A stretch of 64,000 bases of DNA from Roseiarcus sp963805295 (GTDB taxonomy: Bacteria > Pseudomonadota > Alphaproteobacteria > Rhizobiales > Beijerinckiaceae), in NCBI GenBank assembly GCA_963805295.1, contig CAWDTW010000055.1, positions 1 through 64,000 on the forward strand, in the 5' to 3' direction. The position numbers and the translations under genes were made by a program. How positions within the stretch are numbered: position 1 is the first letter of the stretch; every line of letters starts with the position of its first letter. Positions 45,586 to 54,746 of this stretch are shown piece after piece. Below the pieces are notes generated by a model. It was given only the letters and a program-made list of their open reading frames with translations. It searched no databases and had not been told where the DNA came from.

Positions 45586-45807
45586 ATTTGCTTTGAGACA
45601 ACCGAAATCGGCGTTATCATGGTCCCCATGGATGCGATCGACATCGGCGATGCGCGGAGGGCGGCCGGCGCCTGCGGGCAAACTCGACCGGGGGCCTTTG
45701 CCCAGTTCGGAGGCGGCTTTTGCTCGGGGAGAGGCGCGGCAAAGGAATTTTGTGTAAAGAGTCGGCCACAACCAATTGAAAAGGCTCATTTCGCGGAAAG
45801 AAATCGA

Positions 45808-45918
45808 TTTTGATTTCGTTCCGAAAAATTTGGATTTCGTTCCGCCGGATTTGGATTTCGTTCCGACCAGCTTGGATTTCGTTCCAACTGGCTTGGATTT
45901 CGTTCCGACCGGTCTTGG
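45808..45918. repeat. 21-bp tandem repeat, five copies plus a partial one
   Basis: Unit about TTGGATTTCGTTCCGACCGG with period 21, copies at 45808, 45829, 45850, 45871 and 45892, and six bases of a sixth. A period of seven codons keeps frames open on both strands: DFVPxxL on the plus strand and NEIQxxR on the minus. Copies differ by up to six bases, mostly at the 3' end of the unit. Confidence 0.85.
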
Positions 45919-46078
45919 AAATCCTTCTGTCCGGCAAAGGGTCGGCCGCGCCCGGGTCTTTCGGCCCGGCGGGAGCGGGGCGCAGATGGTGAAGAGACAG
46001 CTTTTAACGCCTAAGCTGTTGAAATGGCTCGATCGCGAGCAAAACTGTGCGGTCCGCCGGCCGCCGGTTGGCCGCCGT

Positions 46079-47005
46079 TCACGACGGCTCCGCCGCCGAC
46101 AGCGCCGCCTCCTCGACCAGGAACTCGCGCAAGGCCTTGATGCGCGGCGTTCCGGCTTCTTCCGGCCGGCACAGGAAGTAATAGCCGAAGGGGGTGCGGA
46201 CGCTCATCGAGAACGGCGCGACGAGGCGGCCGGCGGCGATTTCGTCGGCGGCGATGGCGAACGAGCTCAGCGCCACCCCCTGCCCTTGCGCGGCGGCGCG
46301 CATCGCCATCGCCATGTTGTTGAACCAGATTCCGTGCCGCGCCCCGACGTCGCTGGCGCCGGCGGCCTTGAGCCAATCGGACCAGGCGGGCCACGACGGA
46401 TAGGCGGGGCTCGCTTCGAGATGCAACAGCGTATGGCGCTTCAAGTCGTCCGGCGAGCGCAGCGGATTGTCGCTCGCGACGAGGTCTGGCGAGCAGACCG
46501 GAAACACGTCCTCTTTGAACAGGAGCGTCGTCGCGAGCCCGGGAAAGTCGCCCGCGCCCCACCGGATGAGCGCGTCGGTCGTGCTCGAACCGAGCGTGTC
46601 GTCGGTCGGATTGGCGTCGAGCAGCACGTCGATCTCGGGATGGCGCGCCTTGAACCGCCCAATGCGTCCGACGAGCCAGGTCGCGGCGAAGGACGGGCTC
46701 GAGTTGATGACCAGGATACGGCGCCCTTTGGCCTCGCGCATGACCCGCGCCGCGCGCGCCAGAACGGCGAAACCCTCGGTGAGCCCGGCTGCCCCGGCCG
46801 CGCCCGCCTCGGCCAGCGCGAGCCCGCGCCCCGACCTTTCGACCAGCGGCGCGCCGATCTCCTTTTCGAGCGCCCTGACCTGCTGGGCGACCGCCGCCTT
46901 GGTCACGTGCAGCTCCTCGGCGGCGCGGGCGAACGACAGCCGCCGCGCGACCGCCTCGAAGGCGCGCAGGGCGTTGAGCGGCGGCAAGCGGTCGACGGGC
47001 TTCAT
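46079..47005 (-). CDS. LysR-family transcriptional regulator (GcvA-like)
   Basis: 308 residues. The N-terminal winged HTH is clear: LPPLNALRAFEAVARRLSFA, AAEELHVTKAAVAQQVRALE, then GAPLVERSGRGLALAEAG. The substrate-binding domain fills residues about 95-300 (ILVINSSPSFAATWLVGRIG, WFNNMAMAMRAAAQGQGVAL). The VNSSPSFAATWL-type start of this domain is typical of the GcvA/AmpR subgroup. It is divergent from the DUF1127 gene with 119 bp between them; a T-N11-A palindrome (ATAGC-CGA-GCTAT, 47009-47021) sits just upstream of its own start. Confidence 0.9.
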   Translation of the reverse strand: MKPVDRLPPLNALRAFEAVARRLSFARAAEELHVTKAAVAQQVRALEKEIGAPLVERSGRGLALAEAGAAGAAGLTEGFAVLARAARVMREAKGRRILVINSSPSFAATWLVGRIGRFKARHPEIDVLLDANPTDDTLGSSTTDALIRWGAGDFPGLATTLLFKEDVFPVCSPDLVASDNPLRSPDDLKRHTLLHLEASPAYPSWPAWSDWLKAAGASDVGARHGIWFNNMAMAMRAAAQGQGVALSSFAIAADEIAAGRLVAPFSMSVRTPFGYYFLCRPEEAGTPRIKALREFLVEEAALSAAEPS

Positions 47006-47008
47006 CGT

Positions 47009-47021
47009 ATAGCCGAGCTAT
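47009..47021. promoter_or_regulatory. Possible LysR operator (T-N11-A)
   Basis: ATAGCCGAGCTAT is a 5-bp palindrome with a 3-base centre that fits the LysR-box rule, 3 bases upstream of the regulator's start codon and within the divergent intergenic region. Confidence 0.35.
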
Positions 47022-47124
47022 CCTTTGCGGGAACAAACAATGACTTGAAACAGTGCGAATACGCCATATATCGGGACACGAGACAAGCGCAATCCTGCGC
47101 CTATAACGATATGGACCGAAGAAA

Positions 47125-47385
47125 ATGGGCGCGTACGCGGCGGGTTCGACCCACAATGGCCTTGAGTTCAGCTTTTCCGCAGTCGTCAGGATTTGTAAAC
47201 AAATCCTTGACGCGCTTGCCGAGCGCGCGGTGGTCGCCGCCGACCGGAGCCGGTTCGCCGCGCTGCCGGCGCGCTATCTCGACGACATCGGCATGACGGC
47301 GTCCGAACGGGCCGCCGCGCTCGGCTATCTCGGCTATGAAGAGCCGATGATCGACGCCTGGCGCGTGGTCGCCTCCCACCTGTGA
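47125..47385 (+). CDS. DUF1127-like small protein
   Basis: 86 residues. The C-terminal half carries the pattern RFAALPARYLDDIGMTASER, an arginine-poor version of the YjiS/DUF1127 motif in which a helix is followed by L-D-DIGL. Such proteins bind RNA or tune phosphate and carbon metabolism in alphaproteobacteria. It is divergent from the LysR gene, which may control it. Confidence 0.65.
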   Translation: MGAYAAGSTHNGLEFSFSAVVRICKQILDALAERAVVAADRSRFAALPARYLDDIGMTASERAAALGYLGYEEPMIDAWRVVASHL

Positions 47386-47660
47386 GCGCCCGGCGAGCCT
47401 AACCGCGCTGGGCGGCTTCTTCGCGGCCTCCATCAGCGACGCCGCTTGTCAGCGCGGTCCGGACGAAGCCGGGATTGACGACCTCGAGCGTGGCGTTGTG
47501 GCTTCGGCGACGAGTTTCATTACCTCAGGCAATCATATGGCGGGGGCATAGACGCGCCAGCCGCGCCGAGCGAGCTCCAGCGCCGCGCTGCGCCCAATTC
47601 CGGCGCCCGCGCCGGTTCCCCAAAGGCCGCGCCAAGAGCCGGCGGCGCGCTGAGAGTTCA
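47386..47660 (-). pseudogene. Remnants of a short-chain dehydrogenase/reductase gene
   Basis: On the minus strand the head reads LWGTGAGAGIGRSAALELAR and RGWRVYAPAI with a stop at once: the NAD(P)-binding TGxxxGIG motif of SDR enzymes. Further along the strand, near 47480, LEVVNPGFVRTALTSGV matches the C-terminal substrate loop (NPGFVRT). Nearly the whole middle of the enzyme, about 500 bases, has been deleted. Confidence 0.6.
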
Positions 47661-47754
47661 TGCGGACTCCCGATCGGAACGGCTTGCGCCCGCTTCGGCT
47701 TGACGGGCGCGGCGCGGCGTCGGAAAAGACCCCCTCGACCCGATCGGAGAAAGA

Positions 47755-48393
47755 ATGCAACGCGTCGCGCTGATCGACAACTATGACAGCTTCACGTTCA
47801 ACCTCGTCCACTATCTCGGCGAGCTGGGCGCGGATGTTACGGTGTGGCGGAACGACCAGATCGGCGTCGAGGAGACCCTGGCGGGGAGACCGGACGCGAT
47901 CGTCCTCTCGCCCGGCCCCTGCACGCCGAACGAGGCGGGCATCTGCCTCGACCTCGTGCGCGCGGCGAGCGAGACGACGCCGATCTTGGGCGTCTGCCTT
48001 GGCCATCAAGCGATCGGCCAGGCGTTCGGCGGCGACGTCGTGCGCGCGCCCGCCCCGATGCACGGCAAGGTGTCGCGCATCTCCCACAACGCGCGTGGAG
48101 TCTTTCGCGGGCTCAATGGGCCGTTCCAGGCGACGCGCTATCATTCGCTCGTCATCGGGCGCTCGACTGCTCCGGCCGAGCTCGAGATCAGCGCCGAAAC
48201 CGACGACGGCCTCATCATGGCTGTCGCCCACCGTGATCGCCCCACCTATGGGGTGCAGTTCCACCCGGAGAGCATCGCGAGCGAGCACGGCCGCAAAATT
48301 CTGCGCAATTTCCTCGACTTGGCCGCCGCTTTTCACGCGCGCGAGCAAGCGCATCAGGGCGATCCGGGCTCATGGAATCCTTCAAGCCGTTGA
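47755..48393 (+). CDS. trpG: Anthranilate synthase component II (glutamine amidotransferase)
   Basis: 212 residues. Supplies ammonia to TrpE for anthranilate formation, the first step of tryptophan synthesis. Class I amidotransferase triad: C in ILGVCLGHQAIGQAF, H and E in YGVQFHPESIASEHG. The start IDNYDSFTFNLVHYLGELGA is typical. trpE is not next to it. Its end overlaps the trpD start by 22 bases. Confidence 0.95.
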   Translation: MQRVALIDNYDSFTFNLVHYLGELGADVTVWRNDQIGVEETLAGRPDAIVLSPGPCTPNEAGICLDLVRAASETTPILGVCLGHQAIGQAFGGDVVRAPAPMHGKVSRISHNARGVFRGLNGPFQATRYHSLVIGRSTAPAELEISAETDDGLIMAVAHRDRPTYGVQFHPESIASEHGRKILRNFLDLAAAFHAREQAHQGDPGSWNPSSR

Positions 48394-49385
48394 TCGCCAA
48401 GGTCGCCGCGGGCGCGACCCTGAGCCGGGCGGAAGCCGAGACGGCGTTCGATTCGATGCTGTCGGGCGAAGTGACCCCCTCGCAGATGGGCGGCTTCCTC
48501 ATGGCGCTCAGAGTGCGCGGCGAGAGCGTCGAGGAACTCACCGGCGCGGTCTCGGCGATGCGCGCCAAGATGATCGGGGTCAAGGCGCCGGCCGACGCGA
48601 TCGACATTGTCGGCACCGGCGGCGACAGTTCAGGCTCTTACAACGTCTCGACGCTGGCCTCGATCATCACGGCGGCCTGCGGCGTTCCGGTCGCCAAGCA
48701 CGGCAATCGCGCCGCGTCCTCACGCTCCGGCTCGGCCGACACGCTGACCGCGCTCGGGGTGAAGATCGGGCTTTCGCCCGGGGGCGTTGAACAGTGCCTG
48801 CGGGAAGCGGGAATCGGCTTCATGATGGCGCCCTCCCACCATGCGGCCATGCGCCATGTCGGGCCGACCCGCGTCGAACTCGGCACGCGTACGATCTTCA
48901 ATCTCCTGGGGCCGCTCTCCAACCCGGCCGGCGTCAAGCGCCAACTGATCGGCGTCTTCTCCGCAGCCTGGCTCCAGCCGATGGCGGAAGTTTTGCGCAA
49001 CCTCGGCTCCGAGCGCGTGTGGGTCACGCATGGAACGGACGGCCTCGACGAGATCACCACCACCGGTCCGACCAAAGTGGTTGAACTCAAGAACGGCGCT
49101 ATCCACCCCTTCGAAGTGACGCCGGAAGAGGCGGGGCTCGCGCGCGCGCCTCCAGCGGCCCTCAAAGGGGGCGAGCCGACGCGCAACGCCGAAGCCCTCC
49201 TCGAGGTCCTCGAGGGCGGCGGCGGCGCCTATCGCGACATCGCCCTCATCAACGCCGGGGCTGCGCTCATCGTCGCAGGCAAGGCGGCCTCGCTCAGGGA
49301 GGGCGTCGCTTTGGGCGATGCGGCGATCCGCTCCGGCGCGGCGCGGCGTACGCTCGACCGATTGATCGCCGTGTCCAACGCTTGA
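48372..49385 (+). CDS. trpD: Anthranilate phosphoribosyltransferase
   Basis: 337 residues. Transfers phosphoribosyl from PRPP to anthranilate. Marks: glycine-rich PRPP loop DIVGTGGDSSGSYNVSTLAS, KHGNRAASSRSGSADTLTAL, HHAAMRHVGPTRVELGTRTI and the NLLGPLSNPAG segment. Full length, translationally coupled to trpG, followed by trpC after 15 bp. Confidence 0.96.
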   Translation: MESFKPLIAKVAAGATLSRAEAETAFDSMLSGEVTPSQMGGFLMALRVRGESVEELTGAVSAMRAKMIGVKAPADAIDIVGTGGDSSGSYNVSTLASIITAACGVPVAKHGNRAASSRSGSADTLTALGVKIGLSPGGVEQCLREAGIGFMMAPSHHAAMRHVGPTRVELGTRTIFNLLGPLSNPAGVKRQLIGVFSAAWLQPMAEVLRNLGSERVWVTHGTDGLDEITTTGPTKVVELKNGAIHPFEVTPEEAGLARAPPAALKGGEPTRNAEALLEVLEGGGGAYRDIALINAGAALIVAGKAASLREGVALGDAAIRSGAARRTLDRLIAVSNA

Positions 49386-49400
49386 GGGTCGAGGACGCCG

Positions 49401-50195
49401 ATGACCGACATCCTGAAAAAGATCGAGAGCTACAAACGGCGTGAAATAGCCGACGCCAAGGTCCGCGTGCCGCGCGCGACCCTGGAGCGCGAGATCGCCG
49501 GCCAGTCGCCGCCGCGCGGCTTTATCAAGGCGCTGGAGCGTGCGACCGAGGAGGGCCGGTTCGCCCTCATCGCCGAAATCAAGAAGGCGAGCCCGTCCAA
49601 GGGGGTGATCCGCGAGGATTTCGACCCGACAACGCTCGCGAAAGCCTACCAAGCGGGCGGGGCCGCGTGCCTCTCGGTGCTGACTGACGGCCCGTCGTTT
49701 TACGGCGCGCCCGAGCATCTGATGACGGCGCGCAAGGCGACGACCCTGCCGATCCTGCGTAAGGACTTCCTGTTCGACCCCTACCAGGTGCTGGAGGCGC
49801 GCGCCTGGGGCGCCGACTGCATCCTCATCATCATGGCCGCCGTCGACGACGAGACCGCCAAGACGCTCAACAAGGCCGCCCACGACCTCGGCCTCGACGT
49901 GCTGATCGAGACCCACGACGAGTCGGAACTGAAGCGCGCCCTCGCCCTTGAAGGACGGCTCATCGGCGTCAACAATCGCGACCTGCACAGCTTCGCGACG
50001 TCGCTCGAGGTTTGCGAGCGGCTGAAGCCGCATGTGCCAGCGGGCAGGATCGTCGTCGCCGAGAGCGGCATTGTCACTCACGCCGATTGCAAGCGTCTCG
50101 CCAGGGCCGGCATCGAGACTTTCCTGGTCGGCGAGGCGCTGATGCGCCACAAGGATGTCGCCGCCGCCACGCGCACGCTGCTGACCGGCATTTAG
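49401..50195 (+). CDS. trpC: Indole-3-glycerol phosphate synthase
   Basis: 264 residues. Closes the indole ring from CdRP. TIM-barrel motifs: FALIAEIKKASPSKGVIRED, LSVLTDGPSFYGAPEHL, PILRKDFLFDPYQVLEARAW, LIGVNNRDLHSFATSLEVC and ESGIVTHADCKRLARAGIET. It ends the trpGDC unit. In many relatives moaC, moeA and lexA come next; here parE does, after 150 bp. Confidence 0.96.
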   Translation: MTDILKKIESYKRREIADAKVRVPRATLEREIAGQSPPRGFIKALERATEEGRFALIAEIKKASPSKGVIREDFDPTTLAKAYQAGGAACLSVLTDGPSFYGAPEHLMTARKATTLPILRKDFLFDPYQVLEARAWGADCILIIMAAVDDETAKTLNKAAHDLGLDVLIETHDESELKRALALEGRLIGVNNRDLHSFATSLEVCERLKPHVPAGRIVVAESGIVTHADCKRLARAGIETFLVGEALMRHKDVAAATRTLLTGI

Positions 50196-50344
50196 GGGCG
50201 AGCGCAATGGTTGGGCCCTCTGGATTCCCATCGCTGACCTCCGCGCCTTCGCTCCCTGTGCGTCGCTTCGGTGTTCTCTATTCGTTCGTAACCTGCTCAT
50301 GCTAGTTTGACGGCCGAACAAATCGCCAGCCTCGTGAAACCGAC

Positions 50345-52375
50345 ATGAACGATCTATTCGGCGCCTCGCCCGCGCAGCGCGGCAAGCCTATTTCGGTGAA
50401 AGCCAAGGCGGCGCCGCGCACCGGCACGCCGGGCGAGGCCGGTTATACGGCTGCTTCGATCGAGGTGCTCGAGGGGCTGGAGCCCGTGCGCCGCCGCCCT
50501 GGCATGTATATCGGCGGCACTGACGCCAACGGTCTCCACCATCTCTTCGCCGAGGTGATCGATAATTCCATGGACGAGGCGGTCGCCGGCCACGCGACCT
50601 TCATCGAGGTTTCGCTGGAAGAAACCGGCTATCTCAGCGTAGTCGACAACGGCCGCGGCATGCCGGTCGACCCGCACCCGAAATTTCCCAAGAAATCAGC
50701 GCTCGAAGTCATCATGACGATGCTGCACGCAGGCGGCAAGTTCGACAGCGGGGCCTATGAGACCTCCGGCGGCCTCCACGGCGTGGGCGTTTCGGTGGTT
50801 AATGCGTTGTCGGAAAAACTGGAAGTCGAAGTGGCCCGCGGCCAGACGCTTTACCGCCAGACGTTCGGGCGCGGCCGCCCGACGTCGCCGCTGAACATCG
50901 TCGGCAAGGCGCCGAACCGCCGCGGCACCAAGGTGCGTTTCCTGCCGGACCCGCAGATATTCGGCGAAGACGCCCGTTTCGACCCAGTGCGCGTGTTCAG
51001 GATGGCGCGCTCCAAGGCCTATCTATTCGGCGGAGTCGAGATCCGCTGGCGCTGCGCCCCCTCCCTCCTTGGCGACAGCGGCAAGGTTCCGGCTGAGGCG
51101 GTCTTCCACTTCCCCGGCGGCCTCAAAGACTATCTCGCCGCCGACATCGAGGGTGAGGCGCTTGTCGCCGATCAGGTCTTCACCGGCCGAGTGGAGAAAT
51201 CAGGCAAGCACGGCTCCGTTGAATGGGCGATCGCCTGGCTCGCCGGCGCGGACGGCTTCGTCCACTCCTATTGCAACACCATCCCGACGCCCGACGGCGG
51301 CACGCACGAAGCGGGCCTCCGCACGGCGCTGTTGCGCGGCCTGAAAGATCACGCCGAGCGGATCGGCCAATCCAAGCGCGCGAGCGCGCTGACGACCGAC
51401 GATGTGATGGTAGGCTGCGCGGCGCTCATTTCCGTGTTCATCCGCGAGCCGGAGTTCCAGGGCCAGAACAAGGGACGCCTGCAGACGGCGGAAGCCGCCC
51501 GGCTCGTCGACGGCGCCGTGCGCGACGCCTTCGATCACTGGCTCGCGGCCGCGCCGAGCCAGGCCGTGAAACTGCTTGACTGGGCGATCGAGCGCGCCGA
51601 GGAGCGCGTCAGGAGGCGCCTGGAGAAGGACGTCGCCCGAAAGACCGCGGTCCGCAAGCTACGGCTCCCCGGCAAGCTCGCAGACTGCACCAACTCCTGT
51701 GCGCAAGGCTCTGAATTGTTTATCGTCGAGGGCGATTCGGCGGGCGGGTCGGCCAAGCAGGCGCGGGACCGGGCCTCCCAGGCCGTCCTACCGCTGCGCG
51801 GCAAGATTCTCAACGTCGCCTCCGCCACTCGTGACAAGCTCGCGCAGAATCAGCAACTCAGCGATCTTCTGCAAGCGCTCGGCGCCGGTTCGGGGGCCCA
51901 TTACCGCACGGAAGACCTCCGCTACGACAAGATCATTATCATGACCGACGCTGACGTCGACGGCGCCCACATCGCCTCGCTGCTGATCACCTTCTTCTAC
52001 CGCCAGACGCCGAGGCTGATCGAGGAAGGCCATCTCTATCTGGCCGTACCGCCGCTCTATCGGCTGACACAGGGCGCCAAGTCGCTTTACGCGCGGGACG
52101 ACGCGCATAAGGAGCAGTTGATGAAGTCCGGCTTCGCCGGGCGCGGCGCCATCGAGGTCAGCCGCTTCAAAGGCCTCGGCGAAATGCCGATGCGCGACCT
52201 GAGGGAGACTACGATGGATCCCGCCAGGCGTACGCTGCTCCGCGTCGCCGTGGTCGCCGAGGACAATGCCGCGACGGCCGAAACAGTCGAACGTTTGATG
52301 GGGTCGAAGCCCGAAGCCCGTTTCGCTTTCATCCAGGAGCGCGCCCCGAAAGCCATCGAACTCGTCGACGTCTGA
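50345..52375 (+). CDS. parE: DNA topoisomerase IV subunit B
   Basis: 676 residues. ATPase subunit of topoisomerase IV, which unlinks daughter chromosomes. GHKL domain: EVIDNSMDEAVAGHA, VVDNGRGMPVDPHPKFPKKS, GLHGVGVSVVNALS. Toprim: FIVEGDSAGGSAKQARDR and MTDADVDGAHIASLLITFFY; the end has GRGAIEVSRFKGLGEMPMRD. I call ParE rather than GyrB from its length (about 130 residues shorter than GyrB of this class) and the VDPHPKFPKKSALEVI form. Confidence 0.93.
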   Translation: MNDLFGASPAQRGKPISVKAKAAPRTGTPGEAGYTAASIEVLEGLEPVRRRPGMYIGGTDANGLHHLFAEVIDNSMDEAVAGHATFIEVSLEETGYLSVVDNGRGMPVDPHPKFPKKSALEVIMTMLHAGGKFDSGAYETSGGLHGVGVSVVNALSEKLEVEVARGQTLYRQTFGRGRPTSPLNIVGKAPNRRGTKVRFLPDPQIFGEDARFDPVRVFRMARSKAYLFGGVEIRWRCAPSLLGDSGKVPAEAVFHFPGGLKDYLAADIEGEALVADQVFTGRVEKSGKHGSVEWAIAWLAGADGFVHSYCNTIPTPDGGTHEAGLRTALLRGLKDHAERIGQSKRASALTTDDVMVGCAALISVFIREPEFQGQNKGRLQTAEAARLVDGAVRDAFDHWLAAAPSQAVKLLDWAIERAEERVRRRLEKDVARKTAVRKLRLPGKLADCTNSCAQGSELFIVEGDSAGGSAKQARDRASQAVLPLRGKILNVASATRDKLAQNQQLSDLLQALGAGSGAHYRTEDLRYDKIIIMTDADVDGAHIASLLITFFYRQTPRLIEEGHLYLAVPPLYRLTQGAKSLYARDDAHKEQLMKSGFAGRGAIEVSRFKGLGEMPMRDLRETTMDPARRTLLRVAVVAEDNAATAETVERLMGSKPEARFAFIQERAPKAIELVDV

Positions 52376-52452
52376 CCCGTTTGCACAGACGCTTTGTTGA
52401 CCATGTTCGTCCTTGGATCCGGCTAGGTTCATCAGAACGGGAGACCGGCGGA

Positions 52453-52710
52453 ATGTTCGGAGATTCCGGTGACGGACAAAAGGTCCGCGCGGTCGCGACA
52501 GGCGCTGCGATTACCTGCGCGGGCGCGACCGTCCTCGGACTCGGCGCGGCACGCTATGCCGAAATCGAAGCGCCGCTCCCGAAGGTCGAATCCGTCGCGA
52601 ATGCGCCGGTCAAGACGATCGATTATGCGACGACCGGATCTGTCGGCGGCGAGACGCGTCATGAGGTCGTAGTCCTCAACCCGTGCCGCGGCCAAGTGAA
52701 CCGCCGCTAA
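52453..52710 (+). CDS. Small hypothetical protein with one membrane segment
   Basis: 85 residues from ATG 52453, with a GGCGGA site upstream. Residues about 15-33 (ATGAAITCAGATVLGLGAA) form one weak membrane or signal-anchor segment; the rest (APLPKVESVANAPVKTIDYA, TTGSVGGETRHEVV) is extended and probably periplasmic. No family recognised. It follows parE by 77 bp and may be cotranscribed with it. Confidence 0.5.
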   Translation: MFGDSGDGQKVRAVATGAAITCAGATVLGLGAARYAEIEAPLPKVESVANAPVKTIDYATTGSVGGETRHEVVVLNPCRGQVNRR

Positions 52711-53114
52711 CGCAGGGCGCGGGCGCGAAATGGCCAAATACTTGTCGCGCGTGCGTTGCACCATCTGGAAACGGCGCAGGAAATGCGCTATTAGAGTGCT
52801 CGTGGGCCCCGGTCATGTCTTGCGAGCGGGCGGGCGAGTAATCGATGATCCAAGTGTTTGACTTCGTTTTGGCGCGAACCGCAGCGGATCCGCCGGCGTT
52901 TTCCGCGAAGGGTGGGGTTGCGCGTCTCGAGAGACGCCCCCCTGTCGCCGAAAGGCCTCGCCTTTGAAGAATTCGATGATAGGTAAATTCCACATCCGGC
53001 CGGCGACGGTCGGCGGCGGGTGACGTGGGAGAGACTCGCCGCGAGAGCGGCGATCGTGTGAGGCGGCGTCGCGCCTCCGACAAACAGGGTCTTGGTTGGA
53101 GAATTTGGACGAGC

Positions 53115-53780
53115 ATGAGCAAGGGTAAGGATTTTCGGCCTCGCAAGCGCGGCTTTGATGATGACGGACCGATGTCCTATGAATCGAAGCCCCGCCAGTC
53201 GCGCGGTTACGGCGGCGTTCCGGAAAGCGGCTACGGCGGCGCCCCGATGGGCAACGGCGCCTCTGCGCCAGTCAGTTCGAGCGCGCCGGCGGTCGACGCG
53301 GTCGTCAAATGGTTCAAAGCGGACAAGGGCTACGGTTTCGTCGAGTTGGCCGGCGGCCAGGGCGACGCGTTCCTGCACGCCAACGCGCTGCATAACGCGG
53401 GCCACGAAACGGTTCCTTCGGGCGCGAAACTGCGGGTTCAGGTCGGCGCCGGCGCCAAGGGCGCGCAGGTGACACGCGTGCTCGAAGTCGACGCGTCCGG
53501 CGTTGTCGAGCGCCCGCAGCGCTCGTTCGGCGATGCGCCTCGGCCGCGCCGCGTCGCCCCGGATCCCTCGACCGCCGTCGCTGTCTCGGGCAAGGTCAAG
53601 TGGTTCGACGACGTCAAGGGCTTCGGCTTCGTTGCGAGCGAGGACGGCGGCAAAGACGTGTTCGTCCACATCTCGGTCCTGGGACCGGCGGGCATTTCGC
53701 ATCTCGCCGAAGGCCAGCAGGTCAACATGCGCGTCGTCGATACGCCGAAGGGTCGGGAGGCGATTTCCCTGACGATCTGA
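53115..53780 (+). CDS. Cold-shock protein with two CSD domains
   Basis: 221 residues from ATG 53115. A Gly/Tyr-rich N-terminal tail (GYGGVPESGYGGAPMGNG) precedes CSD1 (about 65-125: VVKWFKADKGYGFVELAGGQ, DAFLHANAL) and CSD2 (about 155-220: GKVKWFDDVKGFGFVASEDG, KDVFVHISVL). Each domain has RNP1 (KGYGFV, KGFGFV) and RNP2 (DAFLHA, DVFVHI), which bind single-stranded nucleic acid. Double CSD proteins of this layout are common in Rhizobiales. A terminator follows at 53817. Confidence 0.92.
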   Translation: MSKGKDFRPRKRGFDDDGPMSYESKPRQSRGYGGVPESGYGGAPMGNGASAPVSSSAPAVDAVVKWFKADKGYGFVELAGGQGDAFLHANALHNAGHETVPSGAKLRVQVGAGAKGAQVTRVLEVDASGVVERPQRSFGDAPRPRRVAPDPSTAVAVSGKVKWFDDVKGFGFVASEDGGKDVFVHISVLGPAGISHLAEGQQVNMRVVDTPKGREAISLTI

Positions 53781-53816
53781 TCGAGGCGGGCGGCGCCCTG
53801 TTCTTGCGGCGATCCG

Positions 53817-53843
53817 GAGCGCGGCCCAAGGCCGCGCTCTTTG
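53817..53843 (+). terminator. Rho-independent terminator after the cold-shock gene
   Basis: GAGCGCGGC and its inverse GCCGCGCTC with a 5-base loop, then TTT. It lies 37 bases after the stop. Confidence 0.75.
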
Positions 53844-53910
53844 CATGATCGGGCCTGCGAACGGCAGAGTGTGGAACGCTCCCGATCCCACCGAATGAAA
53901 GACCCGACCG

Positions 53911-54744
53911 ATGCAGCCTTCCCGCGACATTCGTCGCCTGATCGAGATCATGGCGGCGCTTCGCGATCCGGAAAGCGGCTGTCCGTGGGACGTCGAGCAG
54001 ACCTTCGCCTCGATCGCGCCTTACACGATCGAAGAGGCCTACGAGGTCGCCGACGCGATCGAGCGCGGCGACACCGAGGACTTGCGGGAAGAATTGGGCG
54101 ACCTTCTGTTGCAGGTCGTCTTTCATGCGCGCATGGCGGAAGAGGCCGGCCTGTTCGATTTCGGCGGCGTGGTCGAAGCGATCACGGCAAAGCTCGTCCG
54201 CCGGCACCCCCATGTGTTCGGAGACGCGCGCGAACTCGATTCCGACGCGGTCAAGGTTCTGTGGGGCCGCATCAAGGCCGACGAGAAGCGACAGCGCGCC
54301 GAGGCGCGAAAATCGGCGGGCCTCAGGCCAGAGGCGCCGCGCGGCGCGCTCGGCGGCGTTCCCATGTCCCTGCCCGCGCTCTCACGCGCCCTCAAGCTTC
54401 AGGAGAATGCCGGCAAGGTCGGCTTCGATTGGGACGACGCGCGGGGTGTGATCGCCAAGCTGCGCGAGGAGGTCGCCGAGGTCGAGGCCGAAATCGCCGG
54501 CGGTTCGGCCGGCAGGCTCTCGGACGAGGTCGGCGACCTCCTGTTCGCCGCGGTGAACCTCGCCCGCCATCTGCGGGTCGACCCCGAGTCCGCCTTGCGC
54601 GCCGCCAACGCCAAATTCGAGCGCCGCTTCGCCCATATCGAACGCCGCCTCGCCGAAAGCGGGCGAAAGCCGGAGGGCGCCGATCTCGACGAGATGGAGG
54701 CGCTCTGGCTGGAAGCCAAGGGGCTCGAGCGTCGGGACCGCTAA
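53911..54744 (+). CDS. mazG: Nucleoside triphosphate pyrophosphohydrolase MazG
   Basis: 277 residues with two MazG repeats. Removes aberrant dNTPs and lowers (p)ppGpp by hydrolysing NTPs to NMP and PPi. First repeat: DPESGCPWDVEQTFASIAPY, EEAYEVADAIERGD, EELGDLLLQVVFHARMAEE; second: VGFDWDDARGVIAKLREEVA, EVGDLLFAAVNLARHLRVDP. In relatives it follows hfq-hflX; here hflX is 8 kb away on the other strand. Confidence 0.95.
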   Translation: MQPSRDIRRLIEIMAALRDPESGCPWDVEQTFASIAPYTIEEAYEVADAIERGDTEDLREELGDLLLQVVFHARMAEEAGLFDFGGVVEAITAKLVRRHPHVFGDARELDSDAVKVLWGRIKADEKRQRAEARKSAGLRPEAPRGALGGVPMSLPALSRALKLQENAGKVGFDWDDARGVIAKLREEVAEVEAEIAGGSAGRLSDEVGDLLFAAVNLARHLRVDPESALRAANAKFERRFAHIERRLAESGRKPEGADLDEMEALWLEAKGLERRDR

Positions 54745-54746
54745 AA

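Larger units (their letters stand above)
44711..46078. other. 1.37-kb gene-poor region with regulatory-looking motifs and repeats
   Basis: Contains a CRP-type palindrome (45030), an open frame without a good start (45030-45305), an SOS box (45571), a short frame after it (45628) and a 21-bp tandem repeat array (45808-45918). GC content drops around 45300-45650. No recognisable protein family was found. Confidence 0.5.

Noticed and set aside
45808..45918. CRISPR array
   Set aside because: The repeats are directly adjacent 21-bp units without unique spacers and no cas genes are in the window.
48720..50321. A 533-codon minus-strand frame opposite trpD and trpC
   Set aside because: Antisense to two full-length tryptophan genes and without domain character.
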